A stretch of DNA of 64,000 nucleotides from Bactericera cockerelli (lineage: Eukaryota; Arthropoda; Insecta; Hemiptera; Triozidae): positions 45,233,929 through 45,297,928 of the forward strand of contig CM044958.1 of NCBI GenBank assembly GCA_024516035.1. Reading direction: 5' to 3'. Made by a program: the position numbers and the translations under genes. Positions 63,930 through 64,000 of the stretch are shown here, in pieces; the first letter of the stretch is position 1; each line of letters begins with the position of its first letter. The notes under the pieces are model-generated. The model searched no databases, was not told the origin of the DNA, and saw only the letters and a list, made by a program, of their open reading frames with translations.

Positions 63930-64000
63930 TGATCCAAAGGTCGTGGGTTCGAATCCCGGTCTCGGCCGTCAGTTTAGTCGAGTTGGGTGTTTTCCACGCA
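63930..64000 (+). repeat. SINE-E-like head at window end
   Basis: AAAGGTCGTGGGTTCGAATC and GTCAGTTTAGTCGAGTTGGG; cut by the window edge. Confidence 0.6.

Noticed and set aside
1..64000. CRISPR array, prokaryotic operon or integrated virus
   Set aside because: No repeat-spacer pattern of CRISPR type, no ribosome-binding-site-led gene runs, and no viral protein was recognised; introns and SINEs show a eukaryotic chromosome.

Overview
This is a eukaryotic window, AT-rich, with long introns, GT/AG splice sites and very many short interspersed repeats. The two genes recognised (an NDRG-family gene and a DBH-like/MOXD1-type copper monooxygenase), together with the repeat style (tRNA-headed and 5S-rRNA-headed SINEs, TTAA- and TA-flanked foldback elements, long CT/GA microsatellites), point to an arthropod. 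An insect, perhaps hemipteran, is my guess; the species cannot be fixed from the sequence alone.

Layout. 1-11.7 kb: intergenic or upstream DNA made of SINE pieces, a 56-bp tandem repeat, a CT-rich tract and a piggyBac-like non-autonomous element. 11.97-50.7 kb: an NDRG-family gene on the + strand. Its probable first coding exon is at 11,968. Exons that look like NDRG lie at 41,482 and (weaker) 43,141, inside a block of visibly poor sequence. Clear exons lie at 47,815, 49,056 and 50,481 (stop at 50,705). The exons for the N-terminal part of the hydrolase-like fold were not found. The large intron is filled with SINEs, foldback elements and microsatellites. 50.7-52.6 kb is the probable 3' UTR. 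52.6-60.9 kb is intergenic, with a retrotransposon remnant and nested SINE/MITE insertions. 60.95 kb to the end: the first three coding exons of the MOXD1-like gene on the + strand; the rest lies beyond the window.

The most unusual feature is that tandem arrays sit at exon edges in both genes. The last bases of the NDRG exon at 49,056-49,219, with its 5' splice site, are repeated so that 17 GTAAGT donors follow one another. The end of MOXD1-like exon 2, with its donor, is repeated four more times. A 14-bp array runs up to and into the NDRG start codon, and a 77-bp array begins about 80 bp after that exon's donor.

The block at about 40.64-46.13 kb is full of inflated homopolymers and broken copies of repeats that are clean elsewhere. 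It looks like unpolished sequence, and it hides real exons. A separate one-base insertion (AAAA at 49,141-49,144) breaks the NDRG frame in an otherwise good exon.

The two genes have no evident functional link. NDRG proteins are cytosolic, non-catalytic alpha/beta-hydrolase-fold proteins. The MOXD1-like product should be a secretory-pathway, copper-dependent monooxygenase.
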